DNA of 64,000 nt from Agrypnia vestita (lineage: Eukaryota > Arthropoda > Insecta > Trichoptera > Phryganeidae): positions 1 to 64,000 of the forward strand of contig JADDOH010001523.1 of assembly GCA_016648135.1 (NCBI GenBank), given 5' to 3'. Below the pieces are notes generated by a model. It searched no databases. It was not told the origin of the DNA and worked only from the letters and a program-made list of their open reading frames with translations. This document shows positions 53,641-64,000 of this stretch, one piece after another (within the stretch, counting starts at the first letter, position 1; each line of letters begins with the position of its first letter). Made by a program: the position numbers and the translations under genes.

Positions 53641-53970
53641 TCACAGGGCCATCTTCAATATTTGGTTTATCTGATCATACCAGGTCTTTCGCGGATGCCA
53701 TCTGTTTTTGCTACCCTTAACACTCTCCTCATATAAATTTTTTATCCGCTCCTCGCTCATACGATCCACATGACCAAACCATCTCAACGATCCCTTGTTT
53801 ATACCCGTGTCATATAAATTTCCTCGAACAATCTGGAAAATTGTGGAGGCAGCCTGATATTTCTGGATACTGACTCGTCTCTGTGTACCAGGTAAGTTCA
53901 AGTTAAAACTACATTCAGCGTGCATTGTAATACGGAGCGTTTTTTCAAGAAAATTTTTCGGCGCGAACAT
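53641..53970 (-). pseudogene. RTE-like LINE fragment (family L4)
   Basis: Minus-strand frame; the last half reads GSLRWFGHVDRMSEERIKNL, YEESVKGSKNR and HPRKTWYDQINQILKMA. Same segment as 17093-17500. The first half of the frame is not recognised. Confidence 0.8.
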
Positions 53971-54520
53971 TTTTGTGATTTATTTTGCTAAATGTTTATA
54001 AATAAAGTTATGTCCGTAAACATTCAGCAGAATAAGTAATATTTGTTTTTGCTGAAAAACCTGAGGCAGTGGTTCGGCTAGTCTACTGTAGAGCTAATCC
54101 AGACCGCAGTTAATAAAATGATGATAAATGAAAAAAAGAAAAAAATACTAATTTTGAGAAAAATCATTCGTTTACCGCTCTTTCCAAGTGCCGCTCGGTG
54201 CAGCCAGGAACCGCTACGTCGAGGCTAATGCGCCTCTGTGCTGTCCGTCGCAATTCGAAGTCGAAATTCCATCACTCAAAACTTAAAATAACCATTAACA
54301 TTAATAATAAATTACCATCTACACCCGACAACATGTGTATAAATAATTTTTATAATTACAAATATTGTTTGCTAGGATTTTTTAACACTGGTAATGTCGA
54401 AACGAATCGTTACATGTCAGGGAGGGTGTTGGGGATATTTTGTGTATTAAAACAAATTAGTTTAACGAGAGAAAGGTATATGGAAAAAAAAAATAAGCAC
54501 GGTTAACTTTTCTTACGAAA

Positions 54521-54564
54521 ATTCTGCATGTTTCGCGAGCGATGCTCCCTCCCTCTTCAGGACG
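54521..54564 (-). ncRNA. Hammerhead-like motif, decayed
   Basis: Minus strand: GTC, CTGAAGA, GAGC/GCTC stem II, GAAA, CATG, but CA replaces the TA that precedes the cleavage site. Confidence 0.5.
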
Positions 54565-54860
54565 AGAAATGTACTAATACTAATTTTAAGTACATATAGA
54601 CAGATAGATTTGTAAGCTACGGTGCGAGAGGGCTAAAATAAGGTAGGTATAATTAAATACAATCGCAAATGATTATTTACAATATTTTAGTTTTTAGTAA
54701 TACTTTTTCTGATTTCTAATATTTCTTAAATGTTAGATGTTTCCATTTTTCCAAGTGTTATCTAAGTGAAAACCCAGACATGTTAAATTTTGGAACCTGT
54801 ATCTGTATCAAGAGTGGTTGCATTTTTTGACAAATTTTTCAATAACAAAATTAATGTATT
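54521..54860 (-). mobile_element. Penelope-like remnant P6
   Basis: Hammerhead-like motif at 54521-54564 (minus) with decayed endonuclease C-terminus upstream on the same strand (54600-54860: FVKKCNHS, then EILEIRKSITKN and IVNNHL in broken frames). No inverted arm on the right is visible. Confidence 0.6.
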
Positions 54861-54864
54861 TTGT

Positions 54865-55650
54865 TCCCAGAGGGATCTGGATACTGTTTCGTGTGAATGA
54901 CAAATTTCAAGCATACATAGCGATAGCGTAGTATGTTAAAGTGAAGCTAGGTACATACATACCGTAGGTATATATACAACTTACAAAATTTTATAGATAT
55001 GGTGGTCCATAATCGGTGGACGTCACATTGTAATGTCTCATGCCAGCCATCGACAGGTCGTAAGTCCTGTAAATTCCCAAAGATTTTTAACCTACTTTCC
55101 CGTATAAATAGTTTTTTCGCTGTGGCACATCTACAATTCATTTCAGTTGAATTATTTTTTCTTCTTTTTTGCTCCGCTTCTTTTTAAGTTTTTCTGCTGA
55201 CCTCTGTGAGTTTAGGTTGTATTTTAACGGTTCATTAGAAATGTAAATTATATAATTTTATAATTTATGAAATGTATTTTTTTTGCTAGGGGGCAACTCT
55301 GTTACTTTCGCGGTTTAATTTTTGTTATCAATAAGGCTTTTAAAGCTTTTTGTGTGGAATTTTAAATTTATCAAATATTATTCCTTTAATACTTGCGCGT
55401 GTATCAAAATCAAGGGTATCAGATTCCCGTGGATGAAGTTTAAATGATAATTCTGAGTAGATAAACATAATGTAGCGAGGCAGCCTGTCCCGTTTCCGAC
55501 AGCATCCCTTAGTCTCTTCCTTCAGCCATATCCTCTGTCTTCCATATCTTTCAGCCAGATCTTCACCGAAAACATCTAATTATCCATAGGGGAAGGGTTA
55601 ACCTAAACCTTATAAATAATTCGATTATATATCGTGTTATACCGTGGTAT
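54865..55650. other. Repeat D copy and unassigned sequence
   Basis: 55015-55135 is a minus-oriented copy of repeat family D. The rest has no recognised gene. Confidence 0.35.
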
Positions 55651-55659
55651 ATCTTCTGT

Positions 55660-55695
55660 TTGATAATGGCCTTGCAAGCCGAAACAGCTGTCACA
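55660..55695 (+). ncRNA. Hammerhead-like motif, U3-A8 variant
   Basis: TTGATAA (55660-55666), extra T, GGC/GCC stem II, GAAA (55681-55684), self-complementary ACAGCTGT, C, then ACA pairing with TGT upstream (three stem I pairs). Confidence 0.5.
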
Positions 55696-56049
55696 TTTAA
55701 AATAACACTTGACATGCAGAACTTAAAATTTAATTAAAGAGTTAAGGTTATTATTACGGTCTTTAGACTATTTATGGGTTAAATAAAGCGGATGTTTTAT
55801 ACGAACCGTATTTTTTACTGTGGAGCAAATCTCAAAGTTTCGCTGAAGTCTTATTCAGCGTCATTAGGAGAGCGTCTTATCATATAGGCTGAACCAATTA
55901 TTGAGTGTTACTACAAACTGAACACAAAAACCATAAATAAATAAAATTGTATATCAGACTTCTTCAAATACAGCAAAATTATTTTGTGGTGACATAATTA
56001 TAACTTATATAAAATAACTTTGTAAACGACACTTTTTTATTTAAAAAAA

Positions 56050-56090
56050 TTTCAAGACGTTTCGAAGCCAATGGCTTCTTCGTCAGGGTA
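56050..56090 (-). ncRNA. Hammerhead-like ribozyme motif
   Basis: Minus strand: CTGACGA, extra A, stem II GAAGCC/GGCTTC (six of six pairs, ATT loop), GAAA, then ACGT as a possible self-complementary stem III and C. Stem I pairing is poor. Confidence 0.65.
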
Positions 56091-56236
56091 ACAAAAATAA
56101 AATTTAAAAATCGAAGTATAGATAATCAAAATATTAAAAAAGTTACATATGGAAAATGATTAATATAAAGTACCTACTTAACATGAAAATAAATTTAAAA
56201 GATAAGAAAATAAATTTATTAACAAAAAGGACCTGA

Positions 56237-56410
56237 TTACATATTTCTAACATTCAATTTACTATTAACACTCTTTCTTATTTCCAAAATTTCTAATTTA
56301 TCAAACTGTGATTCTGTATAATTTGTATGTTAAATTTGTAAACCATCAAAATATCAAAAGAATGATCCGTAGCCAAAAGATGGTTAGGAAATTCAGAATT
56401 CAAATTTCAA
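56237..56410 (-). pseudogene. GIY-YIG endonuclease C-terminal fragment
   Basis: Minus strand: NSEFPNHLLATDHSFDI, then after a frameshift DKLEILEIRKSVNSK and a stop. The F-x-NHLL, HSFD and LEILEIRKS pieces match the other Penelope endonuclease remnants. Confidence 0.7.
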
Positions 56411-56436
56411 ATTCGATTTTTAAAATTTATTTTTGT

Positions 56437-56477
56437 TATCCTGACGAAGAAGCCATTGTCTTCGAAACATGTTGAAT
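56437..56477 (+). ncRNA. Hammerhead-like ribozyme motif, inverted partner
   Basis: TATC, CTGACGA (56441-56447), extra A, stem II GAAGCC/GTCTTC with one mismatch, GAAA, self-complementary CATG, TT. Confidence 0.65.
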
Positions 56478-56559
56478 TTTTTTTCAATAAAAAAGTGGTG
56501 TTTACAAATTTATTTTATATAAATTATTGTATATCAGAGTTTTTTTATGTAATTTCGGA

Positions 56560-57000
56560 ATTTTTATCAAGCCTAACCCAAAAGGTTGGTCGCCACTCTG
56601 TCAGAGATTAGTACGGTGCATTGAATATTCATAAATATCTTTAAAAAATGCGTAACAATACCCACATCCTCGCTATCCGGTCTGGACCAGCCTCGCCCCG
56701 TGTGACCCGAGCCGATCCCATGCCGGTCCAGCGCGCCACACGTGTCCGCTGATTGACAGTCCGTGTGATGATTAATTTGGGCAGGAATTCCGAGAGTGGC
56801 CTCATCACAAGAGACGGCCGCTGATAACAGTGATCCGGTCCGGTGCGTACCCGCCCAGGGCTGGACCTGATGCCTTTTTAATTTTGTCGATCTCTGACAA
56901 TATTCGTCGCTGACGAAGGGTCACCCTGTGCGGTGAAGGGGGCCCACCACACACCCTGGGCCGTGTTATCGGCCCAGCACGTTCGCCGCCTAGTTGGCAT
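56560..57000. other. GC-rich island, no gene
   Basis: 56680-56990 is strongly GC-rich with many CpG; no recognised frame and no repeat partner in the window. Confidence 0.3.
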
Positions 57001-57145
57001 TATTTTTTATTTATTTATTTATTTATTTAACGCCCTTAAGGGCTTTTACAAATATACAGAATAAGAATTAAAAAATAACATAAGACAGTTAAAATAATAA
57101 TACAGTTAAAAGTTACAATAATAATAGTTGAAAGGTAAAAGTCAC
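57001..57145 (-). repeat. 3' tail of Jockey-like LINE family L3
   Basis: Minus strand ends AAAAGCCCTTAAGGGCGTTA followed by six AAAT repeats, as at 9880-9935. The GCCC/GGGC hairpin before the AAAT tail is shared. Confidence 0.75.
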
Positions 57146-57289
57146 GAGTATACTTATTGTTTTAAAAGATTTATTTTTGTTCACATTCAAAGGTGATACA
57201 CGATATGCCTATCTCACTAGAATAATCTGTGTTGACTGGCATTGTTTACAATTTAGTTATACAATTTAGATATTTGGCTTTTCTCCAGT

Positions 57290-57600
57290 AATTCGCAGGC
57301 CATAATATTAAAAAAGAAACCGGCATCGAAATTTTGTTGACAAATAATAGAGGCCTTAGGCTAGATAATTTAGAAATGTTAAAAATCAAAAAGTTCCTCA
57401 ATACCAAAAATCAATGATCCATTATTTAATACATATATTTCCCTTTTAAATGTCTCACAGTCAAAGTCAACCAAAAAAAGCCACACTAACACTTGACTCT
57501 TAAAAATGTAATTTATGGAATTTATTGTGTGTCCGTCCTGACGATGATACAGTTCAGTATCGAAACGTGTACACTTAAAAAAAAATACGTGTGCGACGGG
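57290..57600 (+). mobile_element. Penelope-like remnant P8
   Basis: Endonuclease fragment 57298-57470 (plus; HNIKKETG, then RLDNLEMLKIKKFLNTKN and INDPLF) followed by a hammerhead-like motif at 57534-57575. No inverted arm seen at the left. Confidence 0.65.
57534..57575 (+). ncRNA. Hammerhead-like ribozyme motif
   Basis: CTGACGA (57538-57544), extra T, stem II GATAC/GTATC (five of five pairs, 6-base loop), GAAA, CGTG (self-pairing with wobble), TA. The first stem I pair is C-C, so stem I is damaged. Confidence 0.65.
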
Positions 57601-57939
57601 AACTCCCATCAAGAACGAAGTTCCTTAGGCCTCTTCTTTAATTCCGAATGTATTCGATAAAGAGATCTAGATTCTCCAAGAAAGAGATCAAATCAAAAGG
57701 TTGCATTTAATATTTTAGAAAAAATATTCATTTTTTAAAAATTAGATATAATATGGTGAATTATATTAAAAAATAATGAGATAATGTAAGTCACGTACTT
57801 ATGATTTAAAACAAATAACAAATAAGTTTTAACAAAATTTTCACGCGTTCAGTATTGAGGTTATACAACCTGTCGCGCACGATGCTCGTCTACTCGAATC
57901 TCGATACTCGCACGCGCACACGCTCGTATATAATAGAAA

Positions 57940-58166
57940 TAGAGAGTAAGAGTGAGGGGGTGGAGAGAGAGAGGGCGCAGAGAGAGGAGTAGAGAGAGAG
58001 GAGTAGAGAGAGGAGTAGAGAGAGAGGGATGTAGCTATAGATTACCGTTATATACAGAGAGTGGAAAAAGGGCGAGATAGTGAAAGAGGTAGAGAGTGTA
58101 CAGAGGGGGAGAAGGGACCAATGGTAGAGGGGAACCGACTGGAGATCGCGTTGAACGAGGGAGAGC

Positions 58167-58222
<56 letters not shown>

Positions 58223-58262
58223 TAGGGAGAGAGAGAGGAAAATAGGGAAAATAGAGAGAGTC
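57940..58262. repeat. GA/TC microsatellite
   Basis: Imperfect GA repeats from 57940, becoming an uninterrupted run at about 58170-58215. Serine- and leucine-rich frames on the minus strand here are by-products of the repeat. Confidence 0.95.
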
Positions 58263-58439
58263 GCATGGAGGGGGCATAACGCTTTTTCCTTACTTGACGA
58301 TTTCTGCCAGTCAACTCCTACCGCAAGCCGCGTTAAGGAACTTCGTTCAAAAGAACGGTGCGGTTCAAACAAAGTTTGTTAGTTTTCTCAAATAAATCGT
58401 AAATCTATTCAATTTTGTCATCAACAATCAATTCAACAA

Positions 58440-58807
58440 CGCCAAACCTTTAGTTATGACGGTGTGGCGGGTTCTATTCCGGGTCCAGCCCGGCCCTGCG
58501 CGGCTCTCTATCCTCGGCTGCTAATTACGGCGCGCCAACAAATTGCCCCGGTGGCCAGCGCGCCCGGCCCGCCGACCGCAGGAATCCACCGCCAAGAAGA
58601 GAAACAGTACTTCTGCCGCTGCGGTTGGCAACTATATCCGTTAATAAGTTGTGATCGGCGATGACTGGTACATCCGCGGCGCGGCCTTCTGCTGCCCGGG
58701 TCCGGTCGGTGCCTCGCGCGTCTTCTGATGGTGGCCACGGGACTCTTCGAAGCCTCGGCCAGAAAACTCATACCAACTCGAACGAACCGACCAGGGAATA
58801 CAAAAAG
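58440..58807. other. GC-rich island, no gene
   Basis: 58455-58740 is GC- and CpG-rich; frames of 66-108 codons on both strands lack recognisable motifs. Confidence 0.3.
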
Positions 58808-58965
58808 ATTTTTTTCAAATAGAGATGCGAACACGGAATACGTGTCACATCAATATTCTTACTATTTTCAAACTAAGTTACGCGCTTGTGCTATGAAAAT
58901 AGGACTAACTTGCTGGTCGCGACCTTTGGTGAGGCGAGAGTCCTAACCGCAAGACCAACAAGCTA
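58808..58965 (-). mobile_element. SINE family A
   Basis: Minus strand: GGTCTTGCGGTTAGGACTCT (A-box region), CAAAGGTCGCG, AGTCCTATTTTCATAGCAC and GTATTCCGTGTTCGCATC tail. The B-box segment present at 5890 is deleted. Confidence 0.75.
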
Positions 58966-58994
58966 ATTATTTATTTAATTAAGACAAATTATAG

Positions 58995-59864
58995 AAGTCT
59001 CACAGAGACGAAGCTATTTATACGAGAAAATGTGTATGGAAATCTTTTTTATACGATGGACCAGGGCTCGCAACCTGTATGAGCTGGCTCAAGTGATCAC
59101 TCTACACAATGCAACGTTCAATAACATCCACACATTATCTCATTATTTAATGTTTTATATATTATCATTTATTATTATTATTATTATTAAAGGTATCATC
59201 ACCAGCTGCGAAATCTTTGCATACCTACTATTAGTTCATGAGAAAAGTCTACAGATGTCTCTAGCATAGTCCATTAAAATAAAAGATAGATTTTCAGATT
59301 TGCAATCTATATAGAGCTTTCAGAAATTTGATATGTTCTTACGATGTACTTGGTAAACGTTGCATTGCTTAGAGTAATCACTTAAGTCAGCTCATACAGG
59401 TCGTAAGCCCTGAGCCATCATTTAAAATACTTCTACATTTTATCTTAATTAATTAATCATCCCTCTGAGGACAGAATTCAGTTACTATGTTCTCAGAATA
59501 CACCTACGCATAAAATATTGTTTTCATAAAATTATTTTATTTTAATGATTTTCTTCAATACATTGTAACATATAATAATTTTAAAAAAGCTGGTTTTAGT
59601 GATCCCTTTACCACTTTAACGTTTACCGATTCCACCCATGATTGACCACACATTTGTCGAATTTTAATGATGGTCCCTCTGGGGACAAAATTCAGTAGGT
59701 TATTGTATTCTCGTAGATTTGAACGATTCAAAAAGTGTTGTCAAAATCATTTCTTTATTGCATTTGTTGATTTGCGACACTTCTTTTGTTCTAACATTAT
59801 TTATAATTTATCATATTTTTTTCACAATTTTCATAAAATATTTATAAATTGTACTCTGATGTCA
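58995..59864. repeat. Repeat family D copies and AT-rich sequence
   Basis: 58995-59140 (plus) and 59345-59510 (minus) are family D copies, facing each other. 59640-59720 holds a related block (TCTGGGGACAAAATTCAGT). No gene recognised. Confidence 0.45.
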
Positions 59865-59994
59865 CCCAAGGCCCGAATTCAGAATCAATACTTAGTGATT
59901 TAAAGGTTAGGTACGGTTAAGTATAAAATAACACTTTTAAGGCATACCTTAACCTTTAATCATCCAAGTATTGACTCTGAATTCGGGCCTTGGG
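59865..59994. repeat. Hairpin MITE, 130 bp
   Basis: CCCAAGGCCCGAATTCAGA and its complement at the ends, with complementary inner blocks (TCAATACTT, TTAAGGT). No coding capacity. Confidence 0.75.
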
Positions 59995-60138
59995 TTATAT
60001 ATCAGCGTCAATAATGACAAGTTGACAGACTGTTTTCAAAAAGAAAAATAAAGTGTTCGTGCGGGATCACTTGTGTAAACGTCTAATGTAAATATTGCCA
60101 AACGGTCGTATGACGTCAGCGCCTCTTGTTTTGTATTA

Positions 60139-61380
60139 GGCCGGCCGCACTTTGGATATGAATTATTACGTACGTATTCGTACGATTATTTTCGTACGTA
60201 TGGAGCGCGCACATTGATTGCGTCTTGCGTTGGTCACGATCATTTACTTTTCGCATTTCTCCAACAACTTTTGCGCCAAATGAATAATCTGTACCTTTTG
60301 GAAAACTCTCTTCTTTCGTATAACCAAATGGGTGAACGAAATATAATATACTAGAAGGGATGACTTTGGCAAATTCCATCATATTATGGCAGACTTAAAT
60401 AATGACAAATTTCATGACCATCTATCTAATAGATTCACAAATGCTGGGGAGAATCGAAGTGCAACGAGAGCTCATAACATCGGAGAAATATTTAAAAGTT
60501 TTTTGTTCGAAGTACATAATTGTACCTCACCTTCATTAAACCAAATTATTTAACTTACAGGTATTTCTACTTCTTCAGAGATTCTCCGCCATGATCTGCG
60601 CTGCGATTGGCCCCATAAACATTTGTGGTCATGTATCAGATTGACAAAATTTTCAATATTCATCGTACGAAATCGCAAAAATTTCCGAACAAATCCGGAT
60701 CGTGTCGGACACCGCATCTACAGGGTTATTTGTAAAATATTAATAACCTCGCAGGACTATATTCCTGCTTTGATTATGAGTCGAAAATGTTGAAGCTGAA
60801 AATAGTTACGGAGATATGCGACATCGAAGTTTGCATTTTTTTTTCAATATTTCTGACTTATTTTTTGTCAAACGTTGGACTATCATTACAGTAACTTATA
60901 TCGAATATGAAAAATTCATTCCCTTTAATACAAGTAAAAAAAAAAACCTTAAAATTCCAATTGGAAAACATTCCAATTGGATTTTTTTCAGGGTTTTTTC
61001 ATTTTATTTAACTTGTATTGAGACGAATGAATTTTTCGTAATCAATATGAGTTAGTGTAATGATAGTCCAACGTTTTACAAAAAATAAGTCATAAATATT
61101 GAAAAAAAAATGCAAACTTCGATGTCGCATATCTCCATAACTACTGATATTAGGTCATAATAGCTTGAACATTTTCGACTCATAATCAAGGCGGGAATAT
61201 AGTCCTGCGAGGTTATTAATGTTTTACAAATAACCCTGTGTACGTGCGTACCTGAAATACTAAATCGTGTACAGTGTGCGATGTTCAATACTACTTCGAA
61301 GATCAGGAATGTACTTGCGTATTCGTACGTACACGTACTACTCAATTTCGTACTAAAACGCATCCAGTGTGCGGCCGGCG
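60139..61380. mobile_element. Harbinger-like element with TTA duplication
   Basis: Termini GGCCGGCCGCAC and GTGCGGCCGGC(G), flanked by TTA at 60136-60138 and 61381-61383. Subterminal ACGTACGTATTCGTACG blocks at both sides. Contains a complete foldback element (60721-61238) that inserted later. An 88-codon minus-strand frame (60116-60382) and a short plus-strand frame from 60390 have no domain I recognise. Confidence 0.6.
60721..61238. repeat. CAGGG foldback element, complete
   Basis: 518 bp, TA at the left (60719-60720), TG at the right where TA is expected. Arms and TTCCAATTGGAA-type centre as at 41018. Nested in the Harbinger-like element. Confidence 0.85.
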
Positions 61381-61383
61381 TTA

Positions 61384-61887
61384 CGGTTGGTTTTGTGAGT
61401 GACCACACTGCTCCATCACTCCCAAGGCAAGAACGGTCCAACTTTTTTGGTTTTCAATCTTCGTTATTCTTATTGGTCTGCTAGCAATGATCTCTCGCTT
61501 TGAATGTAATTACCTCTCGCTCTGCTGTGGATGCGCGGCGCACTTGCGGGCTCGGCGGGCGCAGGCCCGCACCAGGGCGGTGGGCGCACGTGGCTGCTGC
61601 CCAAGAGCGCTTCGCCCGAATAACATTAAATTTAAAACAACTTCGAACTACGCGCGGTGTACACAACCGATAGCGTACGTCAAGTTGCATTTCTGCCTTG
61701 CGTGAAGCGCTCATAAAACTGTTTCTCCGTTATAATGCCGCTGTGAACTCACCTTTAAATCATTCTGAATTCTGAACTTAACTTCTGAACTAAGCAATAT
61801 TGCTATTTCTGTATCTTGACAGTTGTTGTATAACATTATTCATAATTGTGAATAACTTAACTTTTGAAGGTTTAGCAGATACTTCAA
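61384..61887. other. Unassigned with GC-rich block
   Basis: 61520-61620 is CpG-rich. 61790-61850 is complementary to 62079-62130 (AAGCAATATTGCTATTTCTG), forming an inverted pair related to 21400-21600. Confidence 0.4.
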
Positions 61888-61998
61888 TATGAGTTATTAA
61901 ATTACTACTATAGTTTCGAGAGGAGCAGTCCCCCTCATCAACAGGTATAGATAATAGTTATTGTGTGTGTATTACAAAGTAAAATAAAACGTATTTTA
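61888..61998 (-). repeat. Penelope-like terminal repeats without coding part (P9)
   Basis: A decayed hammerhead-like motif at 61903-61945 (minus; CTGTTGA core) is followed almost directly by the inverted outer part (GTGTGTGTATTACAAAGTA). Family of P2 and P3. Lies inside the inverted pair 61790/62130. Confidence 0.6.
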
Positions 61999-62139
61999 AC
62001 TTAACGTTTGTCTACATTCAAGAGCTTTGAATTCATTCATTTCAAACATGTCAAACTTAAAACGTAAAAATTGGCGGCATTATAATGTTATACATAACAG
62101 TACAGAAATAGCAATATTGCTTAGTTCAGAATATGGCCG

Positions 62140-62390
62140 ATTGCTCAGAATTGCGGTAGCTTTTCCAACAGACATAACCTTTGGCAGGTTGGTCCTGTAT
62201 ATTGGAATGTGAAATAATCTATGCTGACTCTGTATTAGGTAATTATCGGGAACATACAAACCAATGCTCTGCATAATTTCAGGATTATCGATCATACCGC
62301 GCAACAATCGATAAAAATGCGTAATCAAATACACATTCCTTCTAGTCTTTAAACTATTGTAGCCAAGCATTAATATCATTAGATTGACTG
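62140..62390 (-). pseudogene. Jockey-like LINE fragment (family L3b)
   Basis: Minus strand: NSLKTRRNVYLITHFYRLLR, MIDNPEIMQSIGLYVPDN, FHIPIYRTNLPKVMSVGKA. Near-identical to 52995-53200; ends before the FR motif where an unrelated repeat begins. Confidence 0.82.
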
Positions 62391-62547
62391 AAAAACGTAA
62401 ACTTTATTACCTCTGCACGAGTTCAATAATTTTTTTATATTTTACTATTTAAGATTCTTGAGTATCTCTCAATTTAATATTTCACCTGTCTATTAGAAAT
62501 TCTGTTATTTTCGAAACTTAAGTAGCAAAATATGAAAATATTAAATT

Positions 62548-62965
62548 CAAGAACACATTCATATTTGTGAAGTTGTAATTATTCAGAACAAAGTTCTGTG
62601 AAGTTAACCAAATTAATTAATCAATAAGAAAGACAGAGAAAAAAAATGAAAATTAATAATGAATAAATTGTTTAATTCTGGCGTCCATAAGCGGTAGTAT
62701 TACTAAGTAATTTGAACTACCGTATCAAAAAAGTGGATTTACTCTATGGACATAAATAAAAATTAATCAATTAATAAGAATGAGAATTACATATTAGGTC
62801 GATATATTCACGGAAATCTACAAGGCTCCTATAGCTTAGTGGTCAGAGCACCGGCCCCGGAAAGGAGGTGACCCGGGTTCGAATCCCGGTGGTAGCTAAA
62901 ATATTTTTTCGTGGATTATGTTTTTCTGTATGTCTCTCTAATTGATTAATTAATTTGGTTTTATG
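62548..62965 (+). repeat. Repeat family F carrying a tRNA-like unit
   Basis: Contains AACCAAATTAATTAATCA near 62608 and its complement near 62945, an inverted pair around the tRNA-like unit at 62825-62896. Shares both flanks with 37551-37870. Confidence 0.6.
62825..62896 (+). ncRNA. tRNA-like sequence, not a functional tRNA
   Basis: Acceptor GCTCCTA/TGGTAGC (one mismatch), D arm TAGCTTAGTGGTCAGAGC, T arm CCGGGTTCGAATCCCGG. Anticodon stem CCGGC/AGGAG does not pair, same as 37667. Polymerase III boxes A and B are intact, so it could still be transcribed. Confidence 0.65.
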
Positions 62966-63049
62966 AAAATATTTTTAAACTCATGCAAGTTGATGTTTTT
63001 CACCCAATTTAATCGTATCTCTTGTTCATTCAAACTAATGACGTATCTA

Positions 63050-63790
63050 CCAAGAGCCAGCGACGCCAGGCTACGTTATAGTGTCAAACCTGAAATATAT
63101 TCTGTAGATTTGCACTACAGTTTGAATATTATGACATTTGAGTCGGGGGATTTTGGCAGGTAACAAATAAAACGGGTACAAAAAAATGATCAAGTAAAAA
63201 ACGTTAAAATAACCAACCTGATTTTTTAACATATTAAATAGGAAAGTACTATGTACTCATATTAATCATGGTCAGATGCTTTTCGCTGGTTATTTTTTTT
63301 TGCCAATTGCTTTGCAATAATATGAATAATCACGTCATTTACATTATAGGTACTAACGAATCTGAATTTTATATAGAGGGCAGAAAGACAAAAGGGCGAT
63401 AGTGATTATTTTGAACTCTACGGGACAGCAAAATAAAGTTCTGTCGATCTGATTTTGCCAATGTTTCTTTTATTATTAAACGATTTCCATATTTGTTAAT
63501 CAATAACACATGTAGAAATTATTTAATAATAAAACTATTGACAAAATATTATTATCCTCGATATATTTTATTCGTGCCATTATTGAACAATATTACTCGT
63601 TACCTCATATTTTAAGGTTTTATTCATTTAAATATTTTTGTACCCATGTTACCTGTCGTCTGTCAAAATCCCCCGATCTCAAATGTCATAATATCCAACC
63701 TTCTTACCTTCTTACCTACTGCAGTGTACATCTATAGAAAATATTTCAGGTGTGATAGTATAACGTAAGTCTGGCGGTCGCTGGCTCTTG
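63050..63790. mobile_element. Terminal-inverted-repeat element, family T (short copy)
   Basis: Ends CCAAGAGCCAGCGAC and GTCGCTGGCTCTTGG; arms of about 130 bp contain GTTATAGTGTCAAACCTGAA and GGGGGATTTTGGCAGG. Internal block matches the copy at 20665. About 740 bp, non-coding. Target duplication not clear. Confidence 0.75.
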
Positions 63791-64000
63791 GTCCATAACT
63801 TATTGTTACATTTATTCATTTCGTCCTATTTTTCGTTTGTAATCATTATTGTTAGAAGTATTAAGTCCTGTCCGACCGTTGAGATCTCCAAACCTACAAT
63901 TCAATTTTTTGGTCATGGCATTTAAAGGATGTGATATGCCAGCGGATCGACCGATAATCCGCTCAGTGCGTTTGATAAGCGCATATTGTATGAAAAAAAT
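63791..64000. other. Unassigned window end
   Basis: No gene or repeat partner recognised. Confidence 0.3.

Larger units (their letters stand above)
55950..56545 (-). mobile_element. Penelope-like remnant P7
   Basis: Inverted arms 55950-56090 and 56437-56545 (TTGTATATCAG at both outer ends; TATATAAAATAA...GTTTACAAA blocks). Each arm has a hammerhead-like motif. Endonuclease remnant on the minus strand between them. Confidence 0.75.

Noticed and set aside
57890..58372. Long serine/leucine-rich frames on the minus strand
   Set aside because: They are translations of the GA/TC microsatellite; three overlapping frames are open at once, which shows there is no coding constraint.
62825..62896. Functional tRNA-Pro(CGG) gene
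   Set aside because: The anticodon stem does not pair and U33 is missing; a second repeat copy has the same defects.
1..64000. CRISPR arrays, operons, riboswitches, rRNA
   Set aside because: No regularly spaced direct repeats with unique spacers, no bacterial gene organisation and no rRNA-like conserved blocks; the content is eukaryotic repeat DNA.

Overview
The window looks like transposon-rich, AT-rich intergenic or intronic DNA from an arthropod, most likely an insect. The evidence is near-identical mariner copies, several insect-type non-LTR retrotransposon (LINE) families, tRNA-derived SINEs, PIF/Harbinger and foldback DNA elements, and many Penelope-like element (PLE) remnants. I cannot name the order. 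I found no intact host protein gene, no rRNA and no convincing functional tRNA. Almost every open frame is either a piece of a mobile element or a chance frame in low-complexity sequence.

Layout. 1-4.7 kb: two mariner copies, the first inserted into a reverse-strand LINE. 5.8-6.0 kb: a tRNA-headed SINE. 8.4-14.4 kb: long foldback elements (termini CAGGGTTATTTG, TA target duplications), two copies of a modular 'ACTCCC' repeat, a LINE 3' end and the first PLE remnants. 15-20 kb: RTE-type LINE fragments, one split by a SINE. 20.5-23.1 kb: a hairpin MITE, a 1.5-kb terminal-inverted-repeat element and a foldback element. 24.15-25.44 kb: the best mariner copy. 25.97-27.20 kb: a PIF/Harbinger element with perfect 26-bp termini. 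28-40 kb: PLE remnants, LINE 3' ends, tandem ACTCCC copies and an old mariner relic. 41-50 kb: foldback, SINE, ACTCCC and LINE insertions nested in one another. 50.7-57.6 kb: a cluster of PLE remnants. 58 kb: a GA microsatellite. 60.1-61.4 kb: a second Harbinger-like element carrying a foldback element inside it. 63 kb: a second copy of the 20.7-kb element.

The most interesting content is about two dozen short structured motifs that fit a hammerhead self-cleaving ribozyme: CTGANGA, a stem II hairpin, GAAA, a short self-complementary stem III, then TA, TT or TC. They occur on both strands in several unrelated sequence families, and stem II changes by compensating base pairs. At seven loci a decayed GIY-YIG endonuclease C-terminus of Penelope type lies just 5' of the motif on the same strand; an eighth (36.7 kb) has the same layout. 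At several loci an inverted copy of the ribozyme-bearing repeat closes the other side. This agrees with the known presence of hammerhead motifs in PLE terminal repeats. Each clear copy carries one extra nucleotide, nearly always A or T, between the core and stem II, and two loci have a U3-A8 pair in place of C3-G8.

No operons or host pathways can be described. The interactions visible are insertions of elements into other elements, which give relative ages and element boundaries.
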